DNA of 64,000 bases, taken from the NCBI GenBank assembly GCA_002049455.2, contig KV919001.1, positions 59,097-123,096 of the forward strand, in the 5' to 3' direction. Numbering within the stretch: position 1 is the stretch's first letter; every line of letters begins with the position of its first letter. The position numbers were made by a program, and so were the translations under genes. Shown here one piece after another: positions 25,100 through 37,827 of the stretch. This stretch comes from Porphyra umbilicalis. Taxonomy: Eukaryota > Rhodophyta > Bangiophyceae > Bangiales > Bangiaceae. The notes beneath the pieces were generated by a model, which was not told the DNA's origin, did no database searches, and worked only from the letters and a program-made list of their open reading frames with translations.

Positions 25100-25614
25100 G
25101 GGATGAAAAGGTCGTCTGTGCGCCTAGTGCCCGCGGACGCTCGGGCCACCGACGTGTACTCGTCGCCCTCCTACACCCTGTGACTGTCCCTCGTGTCGAC
25201 GGCGGCCCCTGGGAGCAGCAGGACGTCGCACCGCGACCTCGCGCCAGCGGATAGAGCTCCTCGCTCCCGCGCAGCGCTCCCGCGCAGCGCTCAACGCTCG
25301 GTGCACGTCGGCTCCGCGGGCTCTGCCCAGTCGCTCAACTCGGGCACCAACAGGAGGTGACAGAATCGTGGATTCGGGACTGCCTGACATGCTCCTCTCG
25401 TCAAAGCTCACCTGCCACGTGCTCCACGCGCGAAAACGCAACTGGCACGTGCTCCAAGGTCGCTCCACGGTCGCTCCACGGTCGCTCCACAGTAGGTTCA
25501 TGTTTGCTCGACGCTCGCTCCACGCTCGCGTGACGGGACGGCGACAAGTAATAGAGTTGGGCGCGAGAAGCATGGCACGGAGGGATGGGAGTTGAGGCAA
25601 AAGTTTGGGAAAAA

Positions 25615-25734
25615 ACGTACAGCACGGGGGATTCGCCTGTGATCCCTCACCAGACTACTAACCCCGCTCGCGGTCGCTTAGCTTCGGAATTCGGAATGGG
25701 TTCCGGCGCGTGTGACTCGGATATGGCCGTACGT
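25615..25734 (-). rRNA. 5S rRNA, array copy 41
   Basis: Consensus body. The m1 site is deleted (ggacctcgg) and m2 is del, giving a 633-bp unit. Confidence 0.96.
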
Positions 25735-26247
25735 GGGATGAAAAGGTCGTCTGTGCGCCTAGTGCCCGCGGACCTCGGGCCACCGACGTGTACTCGTCGC
25801 CTCCTACACCCTGTGACTGTCCCTCGTGTCGACGGCGGCCCCTGGGAGCAGCAGGACGTCGCACCGCGACCTCGCGCCAGCGGATAGAGCTCCTCGCTCC
25901 CGCGCAGCGCTCCCGCGCAGCGCTCAACGCTCGGTGCACGTCGGCTCCGCGGGCTCTGCCCAGTCGCTCAACTCGGGCACCAACAGGAGGTGACAGAATC
26001 GTGGATTCGGGACTGCCTGACATGCTCCTCTCGTCAAAGCTCACCTGCCACGTGCTCCACGCGCGAAAACGCAACTGGCACGTGCTCCAAGGTCGCTCCA
26101 CGGTCGCTCCACGGTCGCTCCACAGTAGGTTCATGTTTGCTCGACGCTCGCTCCACGCTCGCGTGACGGGACGGCGACAAGTAATAGAGTTGGGCGCGAG
26201 AAGCATGGCACGGAGGGATGGGAGTTGAGGCAAAAGTTTGGGAAAAA

Positions 26248-26367
26248 ACGTACAGCACGGGGGATTCGCCTGTGATCCCTCACCAGACTACTAACCCCGC
26301 TCGCGGTCGCTTAGCTTCGGAATTCGGAATGGGTTCCGGCGCGTGTGACTCGGATATGGCCGTACGT
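26248..26367 (-). rRNA. 5S rRNA, array copy 42
   Basis: Consensus body. m1 G, m2 CC. Confidence 0.96.
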
Positions 26368-26882
26368 GGGATGAAAAGGTCGTCTGTGCGCCTAGTGCCC
26401 GCGGACGCTCGGGCCACCGACGTGTACTCGTCGCCCTCCTACACCCTGTGACTGTCCCTCGTGTCGACGGCGGCCCCTGGGAGCAGCAGGACGTCGCACC
26501 GCGACCTCGCGCCAGCGGATAGAGCTCCTCGCTCCCGCGCAGCGCTCCCGCGCAGCGCTCAACGCTCGGTGCACGTCGGCTCCGCGGGCTCTGCCCAGTC
26601 GCTCAACTCGGGCACCAACAGGAGGTGACAGAATCGTGGATTCGGGACTGCCTGACATGCTCCTCTCGTCAAAGCTCACCTGCCACGTGCTCCACGCGCG
26701 AAAACGCAACTGGCACGTGCTCCAAGGTCGCTCCACGGTCGCTCCACGGTCGCTCCACAGTAGGTTCATGTTTGCTCGACGCTCGCTCCACGCTCGCGTG
26801 ACGGGACGGCGACAAGTAATAGAGTTGGGCGCGAGAAGCATGGCACGGAGGGATGGGAGTTGAGGCAAAAGTTTGGGAAAAA

Positions 26883-27002
26883 ACGTACAGCACGGGGGAT
26901 TCGCCTGTGATCCCTCACCAGACTACTAACCCCGCTCGCGGTCGCTTAGCTTCGGAATTCGGAATGGGTTCCGGCGCGTGTGACTCGGATATGGCCGTAC
27001 GT
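26883..27002 (-). rRNA. 5S rRNA, array copy 43
   Basis: Consensus body. m1 G, m2 CC. Confidence 0.96.
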
Positions 27003-27517
27003 GGGATGAAAAGGTCGTCTGTGCGCCTAGTGCCCGCGGACGCTCGGGCCACCGACGTGTACTCGTCGCCCTCCTACACCCTGTGACTGTCCCTCGTGTC
27101 GACGGCGGCCCCTGGGAGCAGCAGGACGTCGCACCGCGACCTCGCGCCAGCGGATAGAGCTCCTCGCTCCCGCGCAGCGCTCCCGCGCAGCGCTCAACGC
27201 TCGGTGCACGTCGGCTCCGCGGGCTCTGCCCAGTCGCTCAACTCGGGCACCAACAGGAGGTGACAGAATCGTGGATTCGGGACTGCCTGACATGCTCCTC
27301 TCGTCAAAGCTCACCTGCCACGTGCTCCACGCGCGAAAACGCAACTGGCACGTGCTCCAAGGTCGCTCCACGGTCGCTCCACGGTCGCTCCACAGTAGGT
27401 TCATGTTTGCTCGACGCTCGCTCCACGCTCGCGTGACGGGACGGCGACAAGTAATAGAGTTGGGCGCGAGAAGCATGGCACGGAGGGATGGGAGTTGAGG
27501 CAAAAGTTTGGGAAAAA

Positions 27518-27637
27518 ACGTACAGCACGGGGGATTCGCCTGTGATCCCTCACCAGACTACTAACCCCGCTCGCGGTCGCTTAGCTTCGGAATTCGGAAT
27601 GGGTTCCGGCGCGTGTGACTCGGATATGGCCGTACGT
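27518..27637 (-). rRNA. 5S rRNA, array copy 44
   Basis: Consensus body. m1 G, m2 CC. Confidence 0.96.
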
Positions 27638-28152
27638 GGGATGAAAAGGTCGTCTGTGCGCCTAGTGCCCGCGGACGCTCGGGCCACCGACGTGTACTCG
27701 TCGCCCTCCTACACCCTGTGACTGTCCCTCGTGTCGACGGCGGCCCCTGGGAGCAGCAGGACGTCGCACCGCGACCTCGCGCCAGCGGATAGAGCTCCTC
27801 GCTCCCGCGCAGCGCTCCCGCGCAGCGCTCAACGCTCGGTGCACGTCGGCTCCGCGGGCTCTGCCCAGTCGCTCAACTCGGGCACCAACAGGAGGTGACA
27901 GAATCGTGGATTCGGGACTGCCTGACATGCTCCTCTCGTCAAAGCTCACCTGCCACGTGCTCCACGCGCGAAAACGCAACTGGCACGTGCTCCAAGGTCG
28001 CTCCACGGTCGCTCCACGGTCGCTCCACAGTAGGTTCATGTTTGCTCGACGCTCGCTCCACGCTCGCGTGACGGGACGGCGACAAGTAATAGAGTTGGGC
28101 GCGAGAAGCATGGCACGGAGGGATGGGAGTTGAGGCAAAAGTTTGGGAAAAA

Positions 28153-28272
28153 ACGTACAGCACGGGGGATTCGCCTGTGATCCCTCACCAGACTACTAAC
28201 CCCGCTCGCGGTCGCTTAGCTTCGGAATTCGGAATGGGTTCCGGCGCGTGTGACTCGGATATGGCCGTACGT
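28153..28272 (-). rRNA. 5S rRNA, array copy 45
   Basis: Consensus body. m1 G, m2 CC. Confidence 0.96.
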
Positions 28273-28787
28273 GGGATGAAAAGGTCGTCTGTGCGCCTAG
28301 TGCCCGCGGACGCTCGGGCCACCGACGTGTACTCGTCGCCCTCCTACACCCTGTGACTGTCCCTCGTGTCGACGGCGGCCCCTGGGAGCAGCAGGACGTC
28401 GCACCGCGACCTCGCGCCAGCGGATAGAGCTCCTCGCTCCCGCGCAGCGCTCCCGCGCAGCGCTCAACGCTCGGTGCACGTCGGCTCCGCGGGCTCTGCC
28501 CAGTCGCTCAACTCGGGCACCAACAGGAGGTGACAGAATCGTGGATTCGGGACTGCCTGACATGCTCCTCTCGTCAAAGCTCACCTGCCACGTGCTCCAC
28601 GCGCGAAAACGCAACTGGCACGTGCTCCAAGGTCGCTCCACGGTCGCTCCACGGTCGCTCCACAGTAGGTTCATGTTTGCTCGACGCTCGCTCCACGCTC
28701 GCGTGACGGGACGGCGACAAGTAATAGAGTTGGGCGCGAGAAGCATGGCACGGAGGGATGGGAGTTGAGGCAAAAGTTTGGGAAAAA

Positions 28788-28907
28788 ACGTACAGCACGG
28801 GGGATTCGCCTGTGATCCCTCACCAGACTACTAACCCCGCTCGCGGTCGCTTAGCTTCGGAATTCGGAATGGGTTCCGGCGCGTGTGACTCGGATATGGC
28901 CGTACGT
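28788..28907 (-). rRNA. 5S rRNA, array copy 46
   Basis: Consensus body. m1 G, m2 CC. Confidence 0.96.
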
Positions 28908-29422
28908 GGGATGAAAAGGTCGTCTGTGCGCCTAGTGCCCGCGGACGCTCGGGCCACCGACGTGTACTCGTCGCCCTCCTACACCCTGTGACTGTCCCTC
29001 GTGTCGACGGCGGCCCCTGGGAGCAGCAGGACGTCGCACCGCGACCTCGCGCCAGCGGATAGAGCTCCTCGCTCCCGCGCAGCGCTCCCGCGCAGCGCTC
29101 AACGCTCGGTGCACGTCGGCTCCGCGGGCTCTGCCCAGTCGCTCAACTCGGGCACCAACAGGAGGTGACAGAATCGTGGATTCGGGACTGCCTGACATGC
29201 TCCTCTCGTCAAAGCTCACCTGCCACGTGCTCCACGCGCGAAAACGCAACTGGCACGTGCTCCAAGGTCGCTCCACGGTCGCTCCACGGTCGCTCCACAG
29301 TAGGTTCATGTTTGCTCGACGCTCGCTCCACGCTCGCGTGACGGGACGGCGACAAGTAATAGAGTTGGGCGCGAGAAGCATGGCACGGAGGGATGGGAGT
29401 TGAGGCAAAAGTTTGGGAAAAA

Positions 29423-29542
29423 ACGTACAGCACGGGGGATTCGCCTGTGATCCCTCACCAGACTACTAACCCCGCTCGCGGTCGCTTAGCTTCGGAATTC
29501 GGAATGGGTTCCGGCGCGTGTGACTCGGATATGGCCGTACGT
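29423..29542 (-). rRNA. 5S rRNA, array copy 47
   Basis: Consensus body. m1 G, m2 CC. The spacer has cgacgtcgcg instead of cgacctcgcg, a change later fixed in the type B block. Confidence 0.96.
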
Positions 29543-30057
29543 GGGATGAAAAGGTCGTCTGTGCGCCTAGTGCCCGCGGACGCTCGGGCCACCGACGTGT
29601 ACTCGTCGCCCTCCTACACCCTGTGACTGTCCCTCGTGTCGACGGCGGCCCCTGGGAGCAGCAGGACGTCGCACCGCGACGTCGCGCCAGCGGATAGAGC
29701 TCCTCGCTCCCGCGCAGCGCTCCCGCGCAGCGCTCAACGCTCGGTGCACGTCGGCTCCGCGGGCTCTGCCCAGTCGCTCAACTCGGGCACCAACAGGAGG
29801 TGACAGAATCGTGGATTCGGGACTGCCTGACATGCTCCTCTCGTCAAAGCTCACCTGCCACGTGCTCCACGCGCGAAAACGCAACTGGCACGTGCTCCAA
29901 GGTCGCTCCACGGTCGCTCCACGGTCGCTCCACAGTAGGTTCATGTTTGCTCGACGCTCGCTCCACGCTCGCGTGACGGGACGGCGACAAGTAATAGAGT
30001 TGGGCGCGAGAAGCATGGCACGGAGGGATGGGAGTTGAGGCAAAAGTTTGGGAAAAA

Positions 30058-30177
30058 ACGTACAGCACGGGGGATTCGCCTGTGATCCCTCACCAGACTA
30101 CTAACCCCGCTCGCGGTCGCTTAGCTTCGGAATTCGGAATGGGTTCCGGCGCGTGTGACTCGGATATGGCCGTACGT
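30058..30177 (-). rRNA. 5S rRNA, array copy 48
   Basis: Consensus body. m1 C, m2 CC. Confidence 0.96.
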
Positions 30178-30692
30178 GGGATGAAAAGGTCGTCTGTGCG
30201 CCTAGTGCCCGCGGACCCTCGGGCCACCGACGTGTACTCGTCGCCCTCCTACACCCTGTGACTGTCCCTCGTGTCGACGGCGGCCCCTGGGAGCAGCAGG
30301 ACGTCGCACCGCGACCTCGCGCCAGCGGATAGAGCTCCTCGCTCCCGCGCAGCGCTCCCGCGCAGCGCTCAACGCTCGGTGCACGTCGGCTCCGCGGGCT
30401 CTGCCCAGTCGCTCAACTCGGGCACCAACAGGAGGTGACAGAATCGTGGATTCGGGACTGCCTGACATGCTCCTCTCGTCAAAGCTCACCTGCCACGTGC
30501 TCCACGCGCGAAAACGCAACTGGCACGTGCTCCAAGGTCGCTCCACGGTCGCTCCACGGTCGCTCCACAGTAGGTTCATGTTTGCTCGACGCTCGCTCCA
30601 CGCTCGCGTGACGGGACGGCGACAAGTAATAGAGTTGGGCGCGAGAAGCATGGCACGGAGGGATGGGAGTTGAGGCAAAAGTTTGGGAAAAA

Positions 30693-30812
30693 ACGTACAG
30701 CACGGGGGATTCGCCTGTGATCCCTCACCAGACTACTAACCCCGCTCGCGGTCGCTTAGCTTCGGAATTCGGAATGGGTTCCGGCGCGTGTGACTCGGAT
30801 ATGGCCGTACGT
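30693..30812 (-). rRNA. 5S rRNA, array copy 49
   Basis: Consensus body. m1 G, m2 GC. Confidence 0.96.
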
Positions 30813-31327
30813 GGGATGAAAAGGTCGTCTGTGCGCCTAGTGCCCGCGGACGCTCGGGCCACCGACGTGTACTCGTCGGCCTCCTACACCCTGTGACTGT
30901 CCCTCGTGTCGACGGCGGCCCCTGGGAGCAGCAGGACGTCGCACCGCGACCTCGCGCCAGCGGATAGAGCTCCTCGCTCCCGCGCAGCGCTCCCGCGCAG
31001 CGCTCAACGCTCGGTGCACGTCGGCTCCGCGGGCTCTGCCCAGTCGCTCAACTCGGGCACCAACAGGAGGTGACAGAATCGTGGATTCGGGACTGCCTGA
31101 CATGCTCCTCTCGTCAAAGCTCACCTGCCACGTGCTCCACGCGCGAAAACGCAACTGGCACGTGCTCCAAGGTCGCTCCACGGTCGCTCCACGGTCGCTC
31201 CACAGTAGGTTCATGTTTGCTCGACGCTCGCTCCACGCTCGCGTGACGGGACGGCGACAAGTAATAGAGTTGGGCGCGAGAAGCATGGCACGGAGGGATG
31301 GGAGTTGAGGCAAAAGTTTGGGAAAAA

Positions 31328-31447
31328 ACGTACAGCACGGGGGATTCGCCTGTGATCCCTCACCAGACTACTAACCCCGCTCGCGGTCGCTTAGCTTCGG
31401 AATTCGGAATGGGTTCCGGCGCGTGTGACTCGGATATGGCCGTACGT
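31328..31447 (-). rRNA. 5S rRNA, array copy 50
   Basis: Consensus body. m1 G, m2 GC, with the cgacgtcgcg spacer variant. Confidence 0.96.
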
Positions 31448-31962
31448 GGGATGAAAAGGTCGTCTGTGCGCCTAGTGCCCGCGGACGCTCGGGCCACCGA
31501 CGTGTACTCGTCGGCCTCCTACACCCTGTGACTGTCCCTCGTGTCGACGGCGGCCCCTGGGAGCAGCAGGACGTCGCACCGCGACGTCGCGCCAGCGGAT
31601 AGAGCTCCTCGCTCCCGCGCAGCGCTCCCGCGCAGCGCTCAACGCTCGGTGCACGTCGGCTCCGCGGGCTCTGCCCAGTCGCTCAACTCGGGCACCAACA
31701 GGAGGTGACAGAATCGTGGATTCGGGACTGCCTGACATGCTCCTCTCGTCAAAGCTCACCTGCCACGTGCTCCACGCGCGAAAACGCAACTGGCACGTGC
31801 TCCAAGGTCGCTCCACGGTCGCTCCACGGTCGCTCCACAGTAGGTTCATGTTTGCTCGACGCTCGCTCCACGCTCGCGTGACGGGACGGCGACAAGTAAT
31901 AGAGTTGGGCGCGAGAAGCATGGCACGGAGGGATGGGAGTTGAGGCAAAAGTTTGGGAAAAA

Positions 31963-32082
31963 ACGTACAGCACGGGGGATTCGCCTGTGATCCCTCACCA
32001 GACTACTAACCCCGCTCGCGGTCGCTTAGCTTCGGAATTCGGAATGGGTTCCGGCGCGTGTGACTCGGATATGGCCGTACGT
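31963..32082 (-). rRNA. 5S rRNA, array copy 51
   Basis: Consensus body. Transitional spacer: one base short in tagtcccgcgg and already carrying cgaaacgc, but otherwise type A. Confidence 0.96.
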
Positions 32083-32596
32083 GGGATGAAAAGGTCGTCT
32101 GTGCGCCTAGTCCCGCGGACGCTCGGGCCACCGACGTGTACTCGTCGGCCTCCTACACCCTGTGACTGTCCCTCGTGTCGACGGCGGCCCCTGGGAGCAG
32201 CAGGACGTCGCACCGCGACCTCGCGCCAGCGGATAGAGCTCCTCGCTCCCACGCAGCGCTCCCGCGCAGCGCTCAACGCTCGGTGCACGTCGGCTCCGCG
32301 GGCTCTGCCCAGTCGCTCAACTCGGGCACCAACAGGAGGTGACAGAATCGTGGATTCGGGACTGCCTGACATGCTCCTCTCGTCAAAGCTCACCTGCCAC
32401 GTGCTCCACGCGCGAAACGCAACTGGCACGTGCTCCAAGGTCGCTCCACGGTCGCTCCACGGTCGCTCCACAGTAGGTTCATGTTTGCTCGACGCTCGCT
32501 CCACGCTCGCGTGACGGGACGGCGACAAGTAATAGAGTTGGGCGCGAGAAGCATGGCACGGAGGGATGGGAGTTGAGGCAAAAGTTTGGGGAAAAA

Positions 32597-32716
32597 ACGT
32601 ACAGCACGGGGGATTCGCCTGTGATCCCTCACCAGACTACTAACCCCGCTCGCGGTCGCTTAGCTTCGGAATTCGGAATGGGTTCCGGCGCGTGTGACTC
32701 GGATATGGCCGTACGT
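32597..32716 (-). rRNA. 5S rRNA, array copy 52
   Basis: Consensus body. First type B spacer. Extra G beside the T6 run. m1 C, m2 GC. Confidence 0.96.
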
Positions 32717-33230
32717 GGGATGAAAAGGTCGTCTGTGCGCCTAGTCCCCGCGGACCCTCGGGCCACCGACGTGTACTCGTCGGCCTCCTACACCCTGTGA
32801 CTGTCCCTCGTGTCGACGGCGGCCCCTGGGAGCAGCAGGACGTCGCACCGCGACGTCGCGCCAGCGGCTAGAGCTCCTCGCTCCCACGCAGCGCTCCCGC
32901 GCAGCGCTCAACGCTCGGTGCACGTCGGCTCCGCGGGCTCTGCCCAGTCGCTCAACTCGGGCACCAACAGGAGGTGACAGAATCGTGGATTCGGGACTGC
33001 CTGACATGCTCCTCTCGTCAAAGCTCACCTGCCACGTGCTCCACGCGCGAAACGCAACTGGCACGTGCTCCAAGGTCGCTCCACGGTCGCTCCACGGTCG
33101 CTCCACAGTAGGTTCACGTTTGCTCGACGCTCGCTCCACGCTCGCGTGACGGGCCGGCGACAACTAATAGAGGTGGGCGCGAGAAGCATGGCACGGAGGG
33201 ATGGGAGTTGAGGCAAAAGTTTGGGAAAAA

Positions 33231-33350
33231 ACGTACAGCACGGGGGATTCGCCTGTGATCCCTCACCAGACTACTAACCCCGCTCGCGGTCGCTTAGCTT
33301 CGGAATTCGGAATGGGTTCCGGCGCGTGTGACTCGGATATGGCCGTACGT
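33231..33350 (-). rRNA. 5S rRNA, array copy 53
   Basis: Consensus body. Type B spacer, m1 C, m2 del. Confidence 0.96.
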
Positions 33351-33863
33351 GGGATGAAAAGGTCGTCTGTGCGCCTAGTCCCCGCGGACCCTCGGGCCAC
33401 CGACGTGTACTCGTCGCCTCCTACACCCTGTGACTGTCCCTCGTGTCGACGGCGGCCCCTGGGAGCAGCAGGACGTCGCACCGCGACGTCGCGCCAGCGG
33501 CTAGAGCTCCTCGCTCCCACGCAGCGCTCCCGCGCAGCGCTCAACGCTCGGTGCACGTCGGCTCCGCGGGCTCTGCCCAGTCGCTCAACTCGGGCACCAA
33601 CAGGAGGTGACAGAATCGTGGATTCGGGACTGCCTGACATGCTCCTCTCGTCAAAGCTCACCTGCCACGTGCTCCACGCGCGAAACGCAACTGGCACGTG
33701 CTCCAAGGTCGCTCCACGGTCGCTCCACGGTCGCTCCACAGTAGGTTCACGTTTGCTCGACGCTCGCTCCACGCTCGCGTGACGGGCCGGCGACAACTAA
33801 TAGAGGTGGGCGCGAGAAGCATGGCACGGAGGGATGGGAGTTGAGGCAAAAGTTTGGGAAAAA

Positions 33864-33983
33864 ACGTACAGCACGGGGGATTCGCCTGTGATCCCTCACC
33901 AGACTACTAACCCCGCTCGCGGTCGCTTAGCTTCGGAATTCGGAATGGGTTCCGGCGCGTGTGACTCGGATATGGCCGTACGT
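33864..33983 (-). rRNA. 5S rRNA, array copy 54
   Basis: Consensus body. Type B spacer, m1 C, m2 CC. Confidence 0.96.
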
Positions 33984-34497
33984 GGGATGAAAAGGTCGTC
34001 TGTGCGCCTAGTCCCCGCGGACCCTCGGGCCACCGACGTGTACTCGTCGCCCTCCTACACCCTGTGACTGTCCCTCGTGTCGACGGCGGCCCCTGGGAGC
34101 AGCAGGACGTCGCACCGCGACGTCGCGCCAGCGGCTAGAGCTCCTCGCTCCCACGCAGCGCTCCCGCGCAGCGCTCAACGCTCGGTGCACGTCGGCTCCG
34201 CGGGCTCTGCCCAGTCGCTCAACTCGGGCACCAACAGGAGGTGACAGAATCGTGGATTCGGGACTGCCTGACATGCTCCTCTCGTCAAAGCTCACCTGCC
34301 ACGTGCTCCACGCGCGAAACGCAACTGGCACGTGCTCCAAGGTCGCTCCACGGTCGCTCCACGGTCGCTCCACAGTAGGTTCACGTTTGCTCGACGCTCG
34401 CTCCACGCTCGCGTGACGGGCCGGCGACAACTAATAGAGGTGGGCGCGAGAAGCATGGCACGGAGGGATGGGAGTTGAGGCAAAAGTTTGGGAAAAA

Positions 34498-34617
34498 ACG
34501 TACAGCACGGGGGATTCGCCTGTGATCCCTCACCAGACTACTAACCCCGCTCGCGGTCGCTTAGCTTCGGAATTCGGAATGGGTTCCGGCGCGTGTGACT
34601 CGGATATGGCCGTACGT
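34498..34617 (-). rRNA. 5S rRNA, array copy 55
   Basis: Consensus body. Type B spacer, m1 C, m2 GC. Confidence 0.96.
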
Positions 34618-35131
34618 GGGATGAAAAGGTCGTCTGTGCGCCTAGTCCCCGCGGACCCTCGGGCCACCGACGTGTACTCGTCGGCCTCCTACACCCTGTG
34701 ACTGTCCCTCGTGTCGACGGCGGCCCCTGGGAGCAGCAGGACGTCGCACCGCGACGTCGCGCCAGCGGCTAGAGCTCCTCGCTCCCACGCAGCGCTCCCG
34801 CGCAGCGCTCAACGCTCGGTGCACGTCGGCTCCGCGGGCTCTGCCCAGTCGCTCAACTCGGGCACCAACAGGAGGTGACAGAATCGTGGATTCGGGACTG
34901 CCTGACATGCTCCTCTCGTCAAAGCTCACCTGCCACGTGCTCCACGCGCGAAACGCAACTGGCACGTGCTCCAAGGTCGCTCCACGGTCGCTCCACGGTC
35001 GCTCCACAGTAGGTTCACGTTTGCTCGACGCTCGCTCCACGCTCGCGTGACGGGCCGGCGACAACTAATAGAGGTGGGCGCGAGAAGCATGGCACGGAGG
35101 GATGGGAGTTGAGGCAAAAGTTTGGGAAAAA

Positions 35132-35251
35132 ACGTACAGCACGGGGGATTCGCCTGTGATCCCTCACCAGACTACTAACCCCGCTCGCGGTCGCTTAGCT
35201 TCGGAATTCGGAATGGGTTCCGGCGCGTGTGACTCGGATATGGCCGTACGT
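35132..35251 (-). rRNA. 5S rRNA, array copy 56
   Basis: Consensus body. Type B spacer, one base short in tagtcccgcgg, m2 GC. Confidence 0.96.
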
Positions 35252-35764
35252 GGGATGAAAAGGTCGTCTGTGCGCCTAGTCCCGCGGACCCTCGGGCCAC
35301 CGACGTGTACTCGTCGGCCTCCTACACCCTGTGACTGTCCCTCGTGTCGACGGCGGCCCCTGGGAGCAGCAGGACGTCGCACCGCGACGTCGCGCCAGCG
35401 GCTAGAGCTCCTCGCTCCCACGCAGCGCTCCCGCGCAGCGCTCAACGCTCGGTGCACGTCGGCTCCGCGGGCTCTGCCCAGTCGCTCAACTCGGGCACCA
35501 ACAGGAGGTGACAGAATCGTGGATTCGGGACTGCCTGACATGCTCCTCTCGTCAAAGCTCACCTGCCACGTGCTCCACGCGCGAAACGCAACTGGCACGT
35601 GCTCCAAGGTCGCTCCACGGTCGCTCCACGGTCGCTCCACAGTAGGTTCACGTTTGCTCGACGCTCGCTCCACGCTCGCGTGACGGGCCGGCGACAACTA
35701 ATAGAGGTGGGCGCGAGAAGCATGGCACGGAGGGATGGGAGTTGAGGCAAAAGTTTGGGAAAAA

Positions 35765-35884
35765 ACGTACAGCACGGGGGATTCGCCTGTGATCCCTCAC
35801 CAGACTACTAACCCCGCTCGCGGTCGCTTAGCTTCGGAATTCGGAATGGGTTCCGGCGCGTGTGACTCGGATATGGCCGTACGT
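35765..35884 (-). rRNA. 5S rRNA, array copy 57
   Basis: Consensus body. Type B spacer, m1 C, m2 GC. Confidence 0.96.
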
Positions 35885-36398
35885 GGGATGAAAAGGTCGT
35901 CTGTGCGCCTAGTCCCCGCGGACCCTCGGGCCACCGACGTGTACTCGTCGGCCTCCTACACCCTGTGACTGTCCCTCGTGTCGACGGCGGCCCCTGGGAG
36001 CAGCAGGACGTCGCACCGCGACGTCGCGCCAGCGGCTAGAGCTCCTCGCTCCCACGCAGCGCTCCCGCGCAGCGCTCAACGCTCGGTGCACGTCGGCTCC
36101 GCGGGCTCTGCCCAGTCGCTCAACTCGGGCACCAACAGGAGGTGACAGAATCGTGGATTCGGGACTGCCTGACATGCTCCTCTCGTCAAAGCTCACCTGC
36201 CACGTGCTCCACGCGCGAAACGCAACTGGCACGTGCTCCAAGGTCGCTCCACGGTCGCTCCACGGTCGCTCCACAGTAGGTTCACGTTTGCTCGACGCTC
36301 GCTCCACGCTCGCGTGACGGGCCGGCGACAACTAATAGAGGTGGGCGCGAGAAGCATGGCACGGAGGGATGGGAGTTGAGGCAAAAGTTTGGGAAAAA

Positions 36399-36518
36399 AC
36401 GTACAGCACGGGGGATTCGCCTGTGATCCCTCACCAGACTACTAACCCCGCTCGCGGTCGCTTAGCTTCGGAATTCGGAATGGGTTCCGGCGCGTGTGAC
36501 TCGGATATGGCCGTACGT
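36399..36518 (-). rRNA. 5S rRNA, array copy 58
   Basis: Consensus body. Type B spacer, m1 C, m2 GC. Confidence 0.96.
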
Positions 36519-37032
36519 GGGATGAAAAGGTCGTCTGTGCGCCTAGTCCCCGCGGACCCTCGGGCCACCGACGTGTACTCGTCGGCCTCCTACACCCTGT
36601 GACTGTCCCTCGTGTCGACGGCGGCCCCTGGGAGCAGCAGGACGTCGCACCGCGACGTCGCGCCAGCGGCTAGAGCTCCTCGCTCCCACGCAGCGCTCCC
36701 GCGCAGCGCTCAACGCTCGGTGCACGTCGGCTCCGCGGGCTCTGCCCAGTCGCTCAACTCGGGCACCAACAGGAGGTGACAGAATCGTGGATTCGGGACT
36801 GCCTGACATGCTCCTCTCGTCAAAGCTCACCTGCCACGTGCTCCACGCGCGAAACGCAACTGGCACGTGCTCCAAGGTCGCTCCACGGTCGCTCCACGGT
36901 CGCTCCACAGTAGGTTCACGTTTGCTCGACGCTCGCTCCACGCTCGCGTGACGGGCCGGCGACAACTAATAGAGGTGGGCGCGAGAAGCATGGCACGGAG
37001 GGATGGGAGTTGAGGCAAAAGTTTGGGAAAAA

Positions 37033-37152
37033 ACGTACAGCACGGGGGATTCGCCTGTGATCCCTCACCAGACTACTAACCCCGCTCGCGGTCGCTTAGC
37101 TTCGGAATTCGGAATGGGTTCCGGCGCGTGTGACTCGGATATGGCCGTACGT
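37033..37152 (-). rRNA. 5S rRNA, array copy 59
   Basis: Consensus body. Type B spacer enlarged by about 41 bp through an internal duplication (675-bp unit). Confidence 0.96.
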
Positions 37153-37707
37153 GGGATGAAAAGGTCGTCTGTGCGCCTAGTCCCCGCGGACCCTCGGGCC
37201 ACCGACGTGTACTCGTCGGCCTCCTACACCCTGTGACTGTCCCTCGTGTCGACGGCGGCCCCTGGGAGCAGCAGGACGTCGCACCGCGACGTCGCGCCAG
37301 CGGCTAGAGCTCCTCGCTCCCACGCAGCGCTCCCGCGCAGCGCTCAACGCTCGGTGCACGTCGGCTCCGCGGGCTCTGCCCAGTCGCTCAACTCGGGCAC
37401 CAACAGGAGGTGACAGAATCGTGGATTCGGGACTGCCTGACATGCTCCTCTCGTCAAAGCTCACCTGCCACGTGCTCCACGCGCGAAAACGCAACTGGCA
37501 CGTGCTCCAAGGTCGCTCCACGGTCGCTCCACGGTCGCTCCACAGTAGGTTCACGTTTGCTCGACGCTCGCTCCACGCTCGCTCCACAGTAGGTTCCGTG
37601 CTCGACGCTCGCTCCACGCTCGCGTGACGGGCCGGCGACAACTAATAGAGGTGGGCGCGAGAAGCATGGCACGGAGGGATGGGAGTTGAGGCAAAGTTTG
37701 GGAAAAA

Positions 37708-37827
37708 ACGTACAGCACGGGGGATTCGCCTGTGATCCCTCACCAGACTACTAACCCCGCTCGCGGTCGCTTAGCTTCGGAATTCGGAATGGGTTCCGGC
37801 GCGTGTGACTCGGATATGGCCGTACGT
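37708..37827 (-). rRNA. 5S rRNA, array copy 60
   Basis: Consensus body. One A is lost just upstream of the gene (gatgaaagg), and the spacer has several single-base losses. Confidence 0.95.
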
